DNA of 64,000 nucleotides from Deinococcus fonticola (GCF_004634215.1 NZ_SMMH01000020.1:1-64000), one strand, 5' to 3'; positions 44,837 through 57,013 are shown, counted from the first letter of the stretch. Notes: generated by a model not told the origin, from the sequence alone. Program-made: numbers and translations.

Positions 44837-45622
44837 ATGCTCTTGCTGTTTATGCTGTTCCCCTGCTTGCCGCTACGCCGCGCTCCCTGGGTTACCCTGC
44901 CCAGAATCGCGGCGTTGAGCGGCGTGGTGCTGGGCAGCCTGGCCCTCACGCAGGGGGCGGCGGTGCCCAGCACCACCCCTGGCGTACCGGCCAGCCTGCC
45001 CGCCACAACCGCCACGCGTCTGGCCGGCCTGCTGCCGGGCACCGGCCAGGTCGTGCAGATCATGCAGCTCGGGTCGCGCCTGACCGCCGTGGACTTGCAG
45101 AACAGGGTGCTGGAGGTGGGCGGCAGCCGCGAAGCCTTGCAGGCGGTGCTGGCGGTGATCGCCCGGGGCGGCATGCCCGTTTACGACGAACGCCTGGGCA
45201 TCAGCAAGGCGGAATTCGGCAAGTATTTGGCCTTCCAGCCGCTGCTGATCCCCACGGGCAAAACCGTGAAACTGCCGGTCACGCGGGACGCCAGCCGCGT
45301 CACTTTTCTGGATTCCCCGGCCCTCAGTGTCCTGCGCGGCCTGAGTTTCGACCTGCGTACCGGCGAGGTAAGGATTCCCGAGGGCTTTACCATCAAGCCC
45401 GTCAGCATCACTCCCAGTTCGGCCCCGGACCGCACGCTGGACATCAAACAGGCCTTCATCTGGAACATGAAGGCGTATAACGCCAGCACCCAGAACGGCG
45501 TGAGCGGCCAGCTCTGGCTGTACCACCTGACCAGCGGCCAGGTCGTTATCGGATACAAGCGCATGAGCATGATCAAGGGTATTCCCAACGACGGTGACCT
45601 GATGATCTCCTACCAGCGCTGA
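44837..45622 (+). CDS. Secreted or membrane-anchored protein of unknown function
   Basis: This 261-residue protein has a hydrophobic N-terminus (about 20-41, after an Arg pair) that could be a signal peptide. The rest is beta-rich with no recognised domain: VQIMQLGSRLTAVDLQNRVLEVGGSREALQAVL, then LSFDLRTGEVRIPEGFTIKPVSITPSS, and a C-terminus SGQLWLYHLTSGQVVIGYKR. No catalytic motif is seen. It stands alone between fba and the subtilase gene. Confidence 0.65.
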   Translation: MLLLFMLFPCLPLRRAPWVTLPRIAALSGVVLGSLALTQGAAVPSTTPGVPASLPATTATRLAGLLPGTGQVVQIMQLGSRLTAVDLQNRVLEVGGSREALQAVLAVIARGGMPVYDERLGISKAEFGKYLAFQPLLIPTGKTVKLPVTRDASRVTFLDSPALSVLRGLSFDLRTGEVRIPEGFTIKPVSITPSSAPDRTLDIKQAFIWNMKAYNASTQNGVSGQLWLYHLTSGQVVIGYKRMSMIKGIPNDGDLMISYQR

Positions 45623-45706
45623 GGAGCAGGAAAAGTGAAGAGGACTGCCGTAGGCGATAGAACATGCCGCATGTTTTCTCGGTTATCCATCTGGGCAGCT
45701 CTTATG

Positions 45707-45723
45707 GGCGCTGTGGCAGCGCC
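45707..45723. terminator. Small hairpin, possible terminator
   Basis: GGCGCTG (45707-45713) pairs with CAGCGCC (45717-45723) around a 3-base loop, about 85 bases after the preceding stop. There is no T-run. The rest of this 225-bp gap shows nothing besides the leaderless box of the next gene. Confidence 0.25.
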
Positions 45724-45834
45724 AGACCGGCGTTTTCATACTGTTCTTCGAGGGCGTCGAGTGGGCTGATGTTCACCTGACCTCTCATCAAGATGTCCTC
45801 ATGCTTCCTTCAGGGGGCGTCAAGTGGCGCTCTG

Positions 45835-45840
45835 TAGGCT
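45835..45840 (+). promoter_or_regulatory. Leaderless-type -10 box of the subtilase
   Basis: TAGGCT ends 7 bases before the ATG at 45848, which supports that start over a GTG 24 bases upstream. Confidence 0.5.
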
Positions 45841-45847
45841 AAGCAGC

Positions 45848-48511
<2,664 letters not shown>

Positions 48512-48550
48512 ACCAGACCGGCCCCGCCAATGTTCCAGGGCCGCCAGTCA

Positions 48551-48582
48551 AAACCCCCGATGTCACGTCGGGGGTTTTTCTT
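48551..48582. terminator. Strong bidirectional terminator of the subtilase and ispH
   Basis: AAACCCCCGA (48551-48560) pairs with TCGGGGGTTT (48568-48577), followed by TTC on the plus strand and by a TTTTG on the minus strand. It lies between two convergent genes. Confidence 0.88.
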
Positions 48583-48621
48583 TGTGCTGTCAGGTTTTCA
48601 GAGGGATACAGCTCCGGCGGT

Positions 48622-49617
48622 TCACTGCATGGTGCGGGGCAAGTCCTGGGTAGGCAGGATTTTCTTCGGTTCACGGAACTCGATGTTCTCCCACTCTCCC
48701 TCTTCAATGATCTGCAGGGCGGGGTTCAGGGCCTGGAAGTGTCCCACGACTTCCTGCACCAGATCGTCAGGTGTGCTGGCCGCACTGGTAATCCCGATGC
48801 TGCGAACGCCGCCGAGGTCGATGTCCTTCAGGTCGGCGGCCGTTTCCAGCCGGTAGGCGCGTCCGCAGGTTTCCGCCGCGAGTTCCAGCAGGCGCATGCC
48901 GTTGCTGGAGTGGGTGCTGGTCAGCACCAGAAAAACCTCCACCTGCGGCGCAATGTTTTTCACGGCGTCCTGGCGGTTTTTGGTGGCGTAGCACAGGTCT
49001 TCGCTGGGCGGCACCACCAGCGCCGGGAAACGCCCTTTCAGGATGTCGATGGTGCGCCGGGTGTCGTCCACGCTGAGGGTCGTCTGGGTCAGCACCACCA
49101 GTTTTTCGGGGTCTGGCACCTGCACGGTGTGCGGGTCGTTCAGGCCCGCCCCGGACTTGCCCAGCACGCCGACCAGAATGGTGTTGTCGGGGGCCTCGCC
49201 CTGCGTGCCGATCACCTCCTGATGGCGCGCACTGTCGCCGATCAGCAGGATGGTGAAGCCCTCGCGCGCGTATTTCTTGGCCTCGGTGTGGACTTTGGTC
49301 ACCAGCGGACAGGTGGCGTCGATGGTGGCCAGGCCCAGGGCGCGGGCCCGTTCGCGCACGGCAGGGCTGATACCGTGCGCGCTGAAGACCACCGTGTCGC
49401 CACCCTCCGGCAAATGCTCGATGGCGTTCAGATCCTCCACGAAGTGAACGTTGCCGCCCCGCTCCAGCCGCTCGACCACGGTGTGGTTATGAACGATGGA
49501 GTGGTACACCGTGACCGGGCGGGGTTCCTGCGCCGCGGCCCGCTCCACCGCCTGAATGGCCATGACGACGCCCGCGCAGAATCCGCGTGGTTTCGCCAGG
49601 TAAAGTTTCTCGACCAT
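48622..49617 (-). CDS. ispH: 4-hydroxy-3-methylbut-2-enyl diphosphate reductase
   Basis: IspH is the last enzyme of the MEP pathway and makes IPP and DMAPP using a [4Fe-4S] cluster. The 331-residue protein has [15 protein letters not shown] with the first cluster Cys (C14), [38 protein letters not shown] (second Cys), and [12 protein letters not shown] (third Cys) followed by [19 protein letters not shown] (coding strand, 49624-49629) lies 6 bases before the ATG and overlaps the stop of the upstream phospholipase D-like gene, so ispH has its own promoter even though the gap is only 9 bp. Confidence 0.96.
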   Translation of the reverse strand: MVEKLYLAKPRGFCAGVVMAIQAVERAAAQEPRPVTVYHSIVHNHTVVERLERGGNVHFVEDLNAIEHLPEGGDTVVFSAHGISPAVRERARALGLATIDATCPLVTKVHTEAKKYAREGFTILLIGDSARHQEVIGTQGEAPDNTILVGVLGKSGAGLNDPHTVQVPDPEKLVVLTQTTLSVDDTRRTIDILKGRFPALVVPPSEDLCYATKNRQDAVKNIAPQVEVFLVLTSTHSSNGMRLLELAAETCGRAYRLETAADLKDIDLGGVRSIGITSAASTPDDLVQEVVGHFQALNPALQIIEEGEWENIEFREPKKILPTQDLPRTMQ

Positions 49618-49623
49618 GGCTCC

Positions 49624-49629
49624 AGTCTA
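49624..49629 (-). promoter_or_regulatory. Leaderless-type -10 box of ispH
   Basis: TAGACT on the minus strand overlaps the stop codon of the upstream gene (49627-49629) and ends 6 bases before the ispH ATG. Confidence 0.5.
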
Positions 49630-51195
49630 AAGGCCCGGCTGCCCGTTGCTGCGGCGCGGCCCACGTTCCTGTTCCTGCTTGGGCAGGGCCGGCGGGTTGT
49701 GCTCCAGCGGACGCACGAACCGGAGCCAGCCGGGCGGCGCCACGGCCTGACTCTGCCGCGCCCACACGGCATTGAAACTCTCTTCCTGCTCGCGGACAGC
49801 CTGCGCGTCCGAGGTCGCCACGAAGGCCTCGTTCAGTCCGGCCGGCCCCCACGAGCTGAAGTGGAAATTCATGCTGCCCACCGCCACCATGCCGTGATCC
49901 ACGCTCAGGGCCTTGGTGTGCATGTTGAAGTTGACGTAGCGGGCCTCGAACAGCTGATCCAGACCGCGCCTTCTGGCCTCGTAGCGCATCAGGGCGATGC
50001 CGCTGCGGTTAGCCCCCGCCCCGAAACCGTAATTGACGGTCAGGACGCGCACCCGCACGCCGCGTTCCATGGCCCGCAGCAGCGCCGCCAGGTAGGGCGG
50101 GAACGTTTCGCTTCCGCAATTGTCCGGCCCCAGGTAGGCCGCCCAGCAGTTCAGCGCGGGGCTGAAGTCCGCCTGCATCAGGTCTATTTCCTGCCTGGCC
50201 GCGTCGATCAGGGCCAGCTGTGCCCGGTCGGCCTCGTCCACGCCGCCCGCCCGGCGGTACAGCAGGAAAGCCCGCGCCCCCCCTGCTACTGACCCCGTCA
50301 CTGGCCCCGCCGTGAGCGCCTGCTGCGCGGCGTCCGGGTGGCTGACCGGATCGGGCGGCCTCAGGAAGCACACGCGTGACACTTCGCTGGCTGCCACGTT
50401 CGCCGGGCAGCGCACCTGCCTGGAGAAGCGCCACAGGTCGTCGAAGATGGCCACGCCCTGCTGCGCCAGCGGGCCACGGATGCGGATTCCCAGGTCGTGC
50501 AGGTCGCGCCCGCCCGGTTCACTGCTCGGCAGGTGCCAGTTGGTGAAGTTGAACCCCGCCACGCCCACGTCCTGACCGTCGATCACGTGCAGTTTCACGT
50601 GGCTGTGCGGAATCACCGAGTAATTCATGACCGTGACCTGCCAGCCCAGCCGCGCATCGGCCAGCGGCACCTGCAACTGCCGCAGGTCACGCACCAGTTC
50701 CAGCGCGTAAGTGCCGCCGTCCTCGCGCTTCAGATCCGGAAAGCCGCCCAGAATCACGCGCACGGTCATGCCCTGCGGGTAGTTCTGCGGGGTGGCCGCG
50801 ACCTTGGCGTACAGGTCGCGCACCCCCTGGGCGAAGATATATCCGGGGTTGCCCGGTCCGCTGTGCCACTCCATGCTGGTCAGCAGCACCTCGCGCCGCG
50901 CTTCCCGCACCTGCGCCGCGATCTGCATGAAGGCGTCCGGGACTTCAGGCGTGCGCGGGGTGCGCTGGTACGCCACGAACGCGTTGCCGCACGACAGGTC
51001 GGGCTGGCGCTGCGTCTGCTGCCACACTGCGCGTTCCAGCGGGTTCCCGGGCGGCGGGCAGGCCGGGACACCCAGAACCTGCGGCGGCAGCAGCGGCCCG
51101 AACCCCAGCGCCAGTCGCGCGGCCTCAGCGGCCCCGGACGTGAAGGTCAGGGCCGTGGATGCCAGCACACTCAGGAGGAAAGGCCGCCAGTTCAC
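49627..51195 (-). CDS. Secreted phospholipase D-like protein
   Basis: This 522-residue protein starts at the GTG of MNWRPFLLSVLAST, preceded at 6 bases by TATGCT (coding strand, 51202-51207); the frame is open 24 codons further up, but the box favours this start. The signal peptide ends near AEA (about residue 24). Two HKD motifs mark the PLD superfamily: HVKLHVIDGQDVGVAGFN (about residues 207-224) and HTKALSVDHGMVAVGSMN (about 435-452). This suggests a phosphodiesterase or phosphatidyltransferase outside the cytoplasm. Several Cys pairs may form disulfides. It may share transcription with ispH. Confidence 0.85.
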   Translation of the reverse strand: MNWRPFLLSVLASTALTFTSGAAEAARLALGFGPLLPPQVLGVPACPPPGNPLERAVWQQTQRQPDLSCGNAFVAYQRTPRTPEVPDAFMQIAAQVREARREVLLTSMEWHSGPGNPGYIFAQGVRDLYAKVAATPQNYPQGMTVRVILGGFPDLKREDGGTYALELVRDLRQLQVPLADARLGWQVTVMNYSVIPHSHVKLHVIDGQDVGVAGFNFTNWHLPSSEPGGRDLHDLGIRIRGPLAQQGVAIFDDLWRFSRQVRCPANVAASEVSRVCFLRPPDPVSHPDAAQQALTAGPVTGSVAGGARAFLLYRRAGGVDEADRAQLALIDAARQEIDLMQADFSPALNCWAAYLGPDNCGSETFPPYLAALLRAMERGVRVRVLTVNYGFGAGANRSGIALMRYEARRRGLDQLFEARYVNFNMHTKALSVDHGMVAVGSMNFHFSSWGPAGLNEAFVATSDAQAVREQEESFNAVWARQSQAVAPPGWLRFVRPLEHNPPALPKQEQERGPRRSNGQPGL

Positions 51196-51201
51196 CGCGC
51201 C

Positions 51202-51207
51202 AGCATA
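51202..51207 (-). promoter_or_regulatory. Leaderless-type -10 box of the phospholipase D-like gene
   Basis: TATGCT on the minus strand ends 6 bases before the GTG at 51195 and decides this start over the longer open frame. Confidence 0.5.
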
Positions 51208-51321
51208 GCCTCTGCCGGCGCTCAGGAATGAGGAAATTGCCCTCTGAGCCGCGGCATCAGGGAACATGAAGGCTCAGCGCGCGAAGGCTCGGCGCACCGG
51301 ACACGCCGCCCGCATGAAGGT

Positions 51322-51416
51322 AGAGCACTGCTCCGAATGACGGCTGGAGAAGGGCCCCCACCTATTCTCCCCTGCGAGGCTGTGCCCGTGCGTCCTGCTG
51401 ATCTCCATTTACTCGC
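51322..51416 (-). repeat. Dispersed intergenic repeat, degenerate copy C
   Basis: On the minus strand it begins GCGAGTAAATGGAGATCAGC followed by AGGACG, and ends CATTCGGAGCAGTGCTCT, matching the two ends of copies A and B (GCGAGTGAATTTA..GAGCAGGACG and GAATTCGGAGAACTGCTCT). The middle has diverged. It lies in the 320-bp gap between the PLD-like gene and aroE, which otherwise holds only the aroE promoter box. Confidence 0.4.
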
Positions 51417-51504
51417 TTCGCTCGAAAAAAACCCCCTCCATTCTTTTGCCGAACGCTCTAACGTCGGTAAAGGCAGACGCAGAAAAAAAGGGGGCTGGGG
51501 CCGT

Positions 51505-51510
51505 TAGACT
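51505..51510 (+). promoter_or_regulatory. Leaderless-type -10 box of aroE and the kinase operon
   Basis: TAGACT ends 6 bases before the GTG start of aroE. It would drive aroE and the two coupled sensor genes. Confidence 0.5.
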
Positions 51511-51516
51511 GACAGC

Positions 51517-52386
51517 GTGAGTTCGCCCGCCCTTGTCCCTCACCGTGCCTTTCTGTTTGCCGATCCTGCCGCGCATTCCCTCTCTCCGGTCATGCACCGG
51601 GCCGCTTTTGGGTGGGCCGGACTGCGCGGCGAGTACGTCGCCGAGCGCATTCCCGCGCCGGAGCTGCCCGCGCGGCTGGCCACCCTGCGGCGCGACCCGG
51701 CCGCCCTGGGGGCCAACCTGAGCCTGCCTCACAAGGAGAGCGCCTTGCCGCTGCTGGATTCGCTGAGTGACGCGGCACGTCAGATCGGCGCGGTGAACAC
51801 CGTGGTGCGCCGGGGCAGCGAACTGCACGGCGAGAACACCGACGCGCCCGGACTGCTGGCGGCCCTGCTCGACGCCGGATTTGCCTCTCCGGGTGGCCCG
51901 GTGGTCGTGCTGGGCGCGGGCGGCGCGGCCCGCGCGGCGGTCTACACCGCCCTGATCAGCCTGGAGCGGGACGTCTACGTGGTGAACCGCAGCCGGGCCA
52001 GGGCCGAGGAGCTGGCCGCCGCCTGGTTCGTCCCGCAGGCCGATTTCCAGGTGCAGGACTTCCAGGTGCGGGCCGCTACCCTGGCCGAGGTGCCCTGGTC
52101 GCAGATCAGCCTGATCATCAACTGCACCAGCGCCGGCCTCGACGACCCGCAGGGAACGCCGCTGCCCGACTTCGACTTTCGCTGCTCCCCGCAGGCCGGT
52201 GTGTACGACATGGTGTATCGCCCCGCCGAAACGCGGCTGCTGCGTGAAGCGCGCGCGGCGGGCCTCAGTGCCCACAACGGGCTGGGCATGCTGGCGCACC
52301 AGGCGCGGCTGGCCTTTCAGGCCTGGACGCGTGTGGACGTTCCCGCTCAGGTGTTCTTGCGGGCTCTGGGCGGAGCGCAGCCGTGA
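51517..52386 (+). CDS. aroE: Shikimate dehydrogenase
   Basis: AroE reduces 3-dehydroshikimate with NADPH in aromatic amino-acid synthesis. The 289-residue protein shows the shikimate site SLSPVMHRAAFGWAG and NLSLPHKESALPLLD (catalytic Lys), GAVNTVVRRG with ENTDAPGL, the NADP-binding VVVLGAGGAARAAVYTALI, NRSRARAEEL, and INCTSAGL. The GTG start is supported by a leaderless box. Its stop overlaps the start of a large sensor kinase by 4 bases (GTGA), an unusual partner for a shikimate gene. Confidence 0.94.
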   Translation: MSSPALVPHRAFLFADPAAHSLSPVMHRAAFGWAGLRGEYVAERIPAPELPARLATLRRDPAALGANLSLPHKESALPLLDSLSDAARQIGAVNTVVRRGSELHGENTDAPGLLAALLDAGFASPGGPVVVLGAGGAARAAVYTALISLERDVYVVNRSRARAEELAAAWFVPQADFQVQDFQVRAATLAEVPWSQISLIINCTSAGLDDPQGTPLPDFDFRCSPQAGVYDMVYRPAETRLLREARAAGLSAHNGLGMLAHQARLAFQAWTRVDVPAQVFLRALGGAQP

Positions 52387-55300
52387 AGCCGGCCATCTTG
52401 CCGCAGCGCCTGCCGCCCCTGCTGCGCAGCTGGGGCCGCCTGATTCCGCTGCTGGTGATGGCGCTGGTGCTGCTGCTGTCGGTGCTGCTGGCCGCCGTGG
52501 TGGGGCAATTCACGCATGAGCAGCAGCGCGTGCGCTTCGAGCGCGAGGCGACCGCCTACACCACCGCCCTGCAGGGCCGCGTGTCCGACTTCGACAAGCT
52601 GCTGCAAGCCAGCCGCGCCTTCTGGATGGCCAACCCCACCGACGTTACGCCGCAGAATTTTGCGCGCTTCACGCAGGAACTCAAGCTCACCGAGCGTTAC
52701 CCGGACGTGCTGGCGCTGGGCTACAACGCCTGGTTGCCCGCCGGGCAGGAAAGCACGCTCGAAACCCTGGTCAGCTCGCTGGGGCTGCGCGGGTACAACG
52801 TCTTCCCGGAGACTACCAGCCAGAGGATGCGCGCCCCTATCGTCCTGATCGCTCCGCTGGACGCCGCGAACCGGGCGGCGCAGGGGTACGACATGTACGT
52901 GGAGCCCAGCCGCCGCGCCGCCTTCGATGAAGCCAGGCGGCGCGGGGCGTATCAGGTGTCCAAACCGGTGGAGCTGGTGCAGAAAGACGCCCTGGGCCGC
53001 CCGTACCAGGGCTTCCTGGTGGTGCTGCCGGTGTGGCGCGAGGACGTGGGCGACGCAGCTGCCACCGGGCAGCTCACCGGCTACCTGTACCTGGCGGTGC
53101 GGGCCGACCTGTTCCTCGATCGCCTGACGTCCGCCTTCCGGGTGCAGGGCATCTCATCCAGCGTGCGACTGGGCGGCGTGCCGCTGGTCAGCCGCGCCGA
53201 CGGCCACGCCGAATTCAGGCAGACCGATCGGCTGGAGCTGGCGGGTCAGGGCTGGGTGGTGCAGTACGCGGCGCCGGGCAGCTTCGGGCGCGACATTTTC
53301 GGACTGGTGCCTTACCTGATTCTGCTGGCTGGCATGTTCCTCGCGGCGCTGGCCTACCGCCTGATGCAGTCGCAGGTGTACGCCCGCGAACGCGCCGAGC
53401 TGGTCAACCAGAACCTCAGCGAACTTCAGGTCAAGCAGGAACGGGCGCGCGCCGAATTCGAGGCGATCTTCCAGTCCATGCAGGACGCCGCCGCCTTCAC
53501 CGATCGTGACGGTCACATCCTGATGGTCAACCGCGCCATGAACCGGCAATTCCGTTACCCGCGCGGTGAACTGGAGGGCCAGGCCCTTTCCAGCCTGCAC
53601 GCCGACCGCCGCCTGGACAGCACCCTGACCTTCCAGTCGCTGACCACTCCCTATCGCCGGCGCGACCAATCGCTGTTTCAGGGCGAAGCGCAGCGTTCCG
53701 AGGTGCGCGACCAGAAAGGCGAGGTGTTCGGGCTGCTGGAAGTGGTGCGCGACGTGAGCGAGCGCGTGCAGTCCGAGCAGGCCCTGCAGGCCGAGGAACG
53801 CCGCTCGCGGGCGGTGCTGGACGCCATTCCGCACATCCTGTGGGTCAGTGACCCCGGCGGGCAGGTCACCTACACCAACGCCGCGCACCGCCGGCGCCTG
53901 GGAACTGCCACCGTGCGCGAGCGCGTGCACCCGCACGACCTGGCCGCCTACGATCAGATGTGGCAGGACGCCTACACCCTGCGCACCCGCTCTCAGGCCG
54001 AGTTGCGCCTGCAGGTCGGGCCGGCTGGCCTGAGCGCCCCGGCCACCGTCCGTGAACGCTGGTTCGAGGTGCGGGTCGCGCCGCTGCTGGACGACGCCGG
54101 CCAGGCCCAGGAGTGGGTCGCCAGCGCCACCGACATTCACGACCGCCTGGTCGCCGAGCGGCTCTCGCAGCGTAACGAGGCGCGTTACCGGGGCGTGCTG
54201 GAAGGCATGCCGCAGATCGTGTGGCTGGCCGACCCGGAAGGCGAGCTCACCTACTTCAACCGCCGCTGGGAAGAGTACGTGGGCGAGGAACGCGGCACCT
54301 TCTTGCCCACGGTGCACCCCGACGACCGCGCTGACTACCAGCAGCGCTGGTTGCAGGCGGTGCGGCGCGTGCAGCCCTTCGAGGCCGAGCACCGCCTGCT
54401 GGGCGCGGACGGCCTGTACCGCACCTTCGTGACGCGCGGCCTGCCGGTGCGCGACGCGCAGGGCCAGGTGATCGAGTGGGTGGGCACCAGCACCGATGTC
54501 GACGACAGCGTGTACGCCGAGATGAGCGCTCGCCTGCTGGCCGACATCTCCACCGCCCTCACCGCCCGCGTCAACGACCCGCTGGCCAAACGTGCCGCGA
54601 AATACCAGGCGGTGCTGGAACTCGTGACGCAGCGTATGGCGGTGGCGGGAGCCATCTGGACGGCCCCACACGCCAGGCTGCTGGCCTCGGTGCAGCAGGA
54701 TCCCAACTGGAGCCTGCCGCACATTCAGACGGCCCTGCACGCCGCTGTGCAGCAGGTCATGCGCACCGAGGAGACGCAGGATATCCAGGCCCACCCCCTC
54801 CTGCACGTGGTGGCGGCCTCCGGCGCGGTGGCCACGCCCCTGATTGGCCTGGACGGCACCCTGCTGGGCGTGCTGGGCCTGGCCTACCGCCATGAACTGC
54901 ACGACCGCGACCACGAACTGGTCATGGAGGTCGCCAAGCGCCTGGCCGAGTCGCTGGACAACGACGACCTGCGCGCCCAGGCGCTGGAGGCCGAAGCGGA
55001 ACTGCTGAAACTGAACCAGTCCCTCGAAGAGCGCGTGCAGCGGCGCACCATGGCCCTCGAGGAAGCCAACAGGGAACTGGAGGCCTTCAGTTACTCGGTC
55101 AGCCACGACCTGCGCACGCCGCTGCGGCACGTGGTGGGCTTCGGGGACCTGCTGCGCAAGGAAAGCGCCGACACTCTGGGATCCAAGGGCACCCGTTACC
55201 TGAACGTCATCACCGAGGCCGCCGCGCGCATGAATACCCTGATCGACAGCCTGCTGGAGTTCTCGCGCATGGGCCGCGCCCAGATGAAAGCCGCGCCGGT

Positions 55301-55757
55301 CGACCTCCGGGCGGTGATTCAGAACGCCTGGGAACACCTGGAACCCGACCGCCAGGGCCGCCAGATCAGCTTCGAGCTCTGCGAGATGCCCACCATCGAC
55401 GGGGACGCCAACCTGCTTGATCTGGTGTTCCAGAACCTGCTCTCCAACGCCATCAAGTACACCCGCACCCGCCCCGCCGCGCACGTCCGCGTCACCTCAG
55501 AAGTCCATGACGGCCGCGTCACCGTGCGCGTACGGGACGACGGGGTGGGCTTTGACCCCAAATATGCCGATAAACTGTTCGGCGTGTTCCAGCGCCTGCA
55601 CCGTTCCGATGAATTCGACGGCACCGGCATCGGCCTGGCCAACGTGCGCCGCATCGTCACGCGCCACGGCGGCAGCGTGGACGCGCAATCTGTGCTGGGT
55701 GAAGGCTCGGTGTTCTCCGTGACCCTTCCCCTGCACAGCCCGGAGCCCCTTGAATGA
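52383..55757 (+). CDS. CHASE/PAS/GAF sensor histidine kinase
   Basis: This 1124-residue protein has a first membrane helix (about 20-42), an extracytoplasmic CHASE domain (about 45-300; ELKLTERYPDVLALGYNAWLPAG, RRGAYQVSKPVELVQ), and a second helix (about 305-328). Three PAS-like segments (about 355-470, 475-600, 605-725; the third has MPQIVWLADPEGELTYFNRRWEEYVG) and a GAF-like region (about 735-865) follow. The kinase core has H in SYSVSHDLRTPL (about 908), LVFQNLLSNAIKYTR (N box), VRDDGVGFDPKYADKLFGVFQRLHR and GTGIGLANVRRI (G2). CHASE domains bind small external ligands such as cytokinin-like molecules. It is coupled to aroE upstream and to a REC-kinase gene downstream. Confidence 0.9.
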   Translation: MKPAILPQRLPPLLRSWGRLIPLLVMALVLLLSVLLAAVVGQFTHEQQRVRFEREATAYTTALQGRVSDFDKLLQASRAFWMANPTDVTPQNFARFTQELKLTERYPDVLALGYNAWLPAGQESTLETLVSSLGLRGYNVFPETTSQRMRAPIVLIAPLDAANRAAQGYDMYVEPSRRAAFDEARRRGAYQVSKPVELVQKDALGRPYQGFLVVLPVWREDVGDAAATGQLTGYLYLAVRADLFLDRLTSAFRVQGISSSVRLGGVPLVSRADGHAEFRQTDRLELAGQGWVVQYAAPGSFGRDIFGLVPYLILLAGMFLAALAYRLMQSQVYARERAELVNQNLSELQVKQERARAEFEAIFQSMQDAAAFTDRDGHILMVNRAMNRQFRYPRGELEGQALSSLHADRRLDSTLTFQSLTTPYRRRDQSLFQGEAQRSEVRDQKGEVFGLLEVVRDVSERVQSEQALQAEERRSRAVLDAIPHILWVSDPGGQVTYTNAAHRRRLGTATVRERVHPHDLAAYDQMWQDAYTLRTRSQAELRLQVGPAGLSAPATVRERWFEVRVAPLLDDAGQAQEWVASATDIHDRLVAERLSQRNEARYRGVLEGMPQIVWLADPEGELTYFNRRWEEYVGEERGTFLPTVHPDDRADYQQRWLQAVRRVQPFEAEHRLLGADGLYRTFVTRGLPVRDAQGQVIEWVGTSTDVDDSVYAEMSARLLADISTALTARVNDPLAKRAAKYQAVLELVTQRMAVAGAIWTAPHARLLASVQQDPNWSLPHIQTALHAAVQQVMRTEETQDIQAHPLLHVVAASGAVATPLIGLDGTLLGVLGLAYRHELHDRDHELVMEVAKRLAESLDNDDLRAQALEAEAELLKLNQSLEERVQRRTMALEEANRELEAFSYSVSHDLRTPLRHVVGFGDLLRKESADTLGSKGTRYLNVITEAAARMNTLIDSLLEFSRMGRAQMKAAPVDLRAVIQNAWEHLEPDRQGRQISFELCEMPTIDGDANLLDLVFQNLLSNAIKYTRTRPAAHVRVTSEVHDGRVTVRVRDDGVGFDPKYADKLFGVFQRLHRSDEFDGTGIGLANVRRIVTRHGGSVDAQSVLGEGSVFSVTLPLHSPEPLE

Positions 55758-57013
55758 CAGATTCCGCCCCTATCCCGATTCCCCCCACCGCGCCGCAGCC
55801 CAACGTGCCACAGTCCGGCGTGCTGCCCAGCCTGCCCGCCGAAGGCGAGGCCATCACCCTCCTGCACCTTGAAGACAGCGAGCTGGATCACGAACTGGTG
55901 CTGATGAACCTCAGCGACCTGCCCTGGCCGGTGGACATTATCCGCGTGGAGGACGAGGCGGGCTTCCTGGCTGCGCTGGACGTTCCGCCACACCTGATCC
56001 TAAGCGACTTCTCGCTGCCGGGCTACGACGGCCTGAGTGCTTTCAAGGCCGCGCATGCCCGCTACCCCAACCTGCCCTTCATCATCGTGACGGGGGCCAT
56101 GGGCGAGGAGGTCGCGGTGGACACCCTGCGTCAGGGCGTCACCGACTACATCCTCAAGCAGCGTCTGGAACGCCTGGCGCCCAGCGTGCGCCGCGCCCTG
56201 GTCGAAGCCGACGCCCGCGACTCGCGCGAACGTGCCGAACGCGAGGTGCGCGAGCTCAACGCCCGATTGCAAGCCCGCCTGCTGGAAGTCGAGCGCCTCA
56301 AGGGCGTCGCAGAACGCCAGAGCCAGCGCCTGGAAGTGCAGGCCAAGCAACTCGAAGAGGCCCTGAACCTCCAGAAAACCTTCCTGGCCGAAACCAGCCA
56401 CGAGCTGCGCACGCCCCTGACCGCCCTGCTGGGCTACCTGCGCCGCGCCGACCGCGAAGCCGGCGGCTCGCAGGTGATCGCCGACGCCCAGCGCGTTACC
56501 GAGAACATGACCCGCCTGGTCAACGACCTGCTGCAACTCTCGCGCGGCGAACTGGTGCAGAGCGTCGAGATGCACTTCATGAACATCGGCAACCTGCTGC
56601 GTCAGGTCGGGCGGGATTTCGGCGTGCGGGTCGAGGCGCGGGATGTGGAGATCGTCGGTGATCCGGGCCGGCTCACGCAGGTGTTCGTGAATCTGGTCTC
56701 CAACGCCATTCGCGTGTGCGGCACGCCCGAAAAGGTCTTCATCGACATGCACCTGCGTCCCGGCGAGGTCGAAATCAACGTCATCGACACCGGTCCGGGC
56801 GTGCCGGATCACATCAAGCCCAAGATTTTCGACAAGTTCTACCGGGGCAAGGAAGCCGGCTCCACCGGGCTGGGCCTGACCATCGCCCAGCAGGTCGTGA
56901 CCACGCACAGTGGCCGCATCGACGTGCTCGACACACCCGGCGGCGGAGCGACCTTCCAGGTGCGCCTCCCCCTGCTGGAAGACGAGGACGAGATGGACGA
57001 CGGCTTCGCCTGA
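55754..57013 (+). CDS. Receiver-histidine kinase fusion protein
   Basis: This 419-residue protein joins an N-terminal receiver domain (about 33-150; E40/D41, phospho-acceptor D85 in LSDFSLPG, T113, K135) to a coiled coil (about 160-205) and a kinase core. H216 lies in ETSHELRTPLTALLGYLRR. The ATPase domain has FVNLVSNAIRV, DTGPGVPDHIKPKIFDKFYRG and STGLGLTIAQQ. No membrane helix is present. The start overlaps the preceding kinase stop (ATGA), so a phosphorelay from that kinase to D85 and on through H216 is likely. The final output regulator is not in the window. Confidence 0.9.
   Translation: MTDSAPIPIPPTAPQPNVPQSGVLPSLPAEGEAITLLHLEDSELDHELVLMNLSDLPWPVDIIRVEDEAGFLAALDVPPHLILSDFSLPGYDGLSAFKAAHARYPNLPFIIVTGAMGEEVAVDTLRQGVTDYILKQRLERLAPSVRRALVEADARDSRERAEREVRELNARLQARLLEVERLKGVAERQSQRLEVQAKQLEEALNLQKTFLAETSHELRTPLTALLGYLRRADREAGGSQVIADAQRVTENMTRLVNDLLQLSRGELVQSVEMHFMNIGNLLRQVGRDFGVRVEARDVEIVGDPGRLTQVFVNLVSNAIRVCGTPEKVFIDMHLRPGEVEINVIDTGPGVPDHIKPKIFDKFYRGKEAGSTGLGLTIAQQVVTTHSGRIDVLDTPGGGATFQVRLPLLEDEDEMDDGFA

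Noticed and set aside
53154..55484. A 776-codon minus-strand frame opposite the CHASE/PAS kinase
   Set aside because: The plus-strand frame carries complete kinase domains; the antisense frame has no motif.
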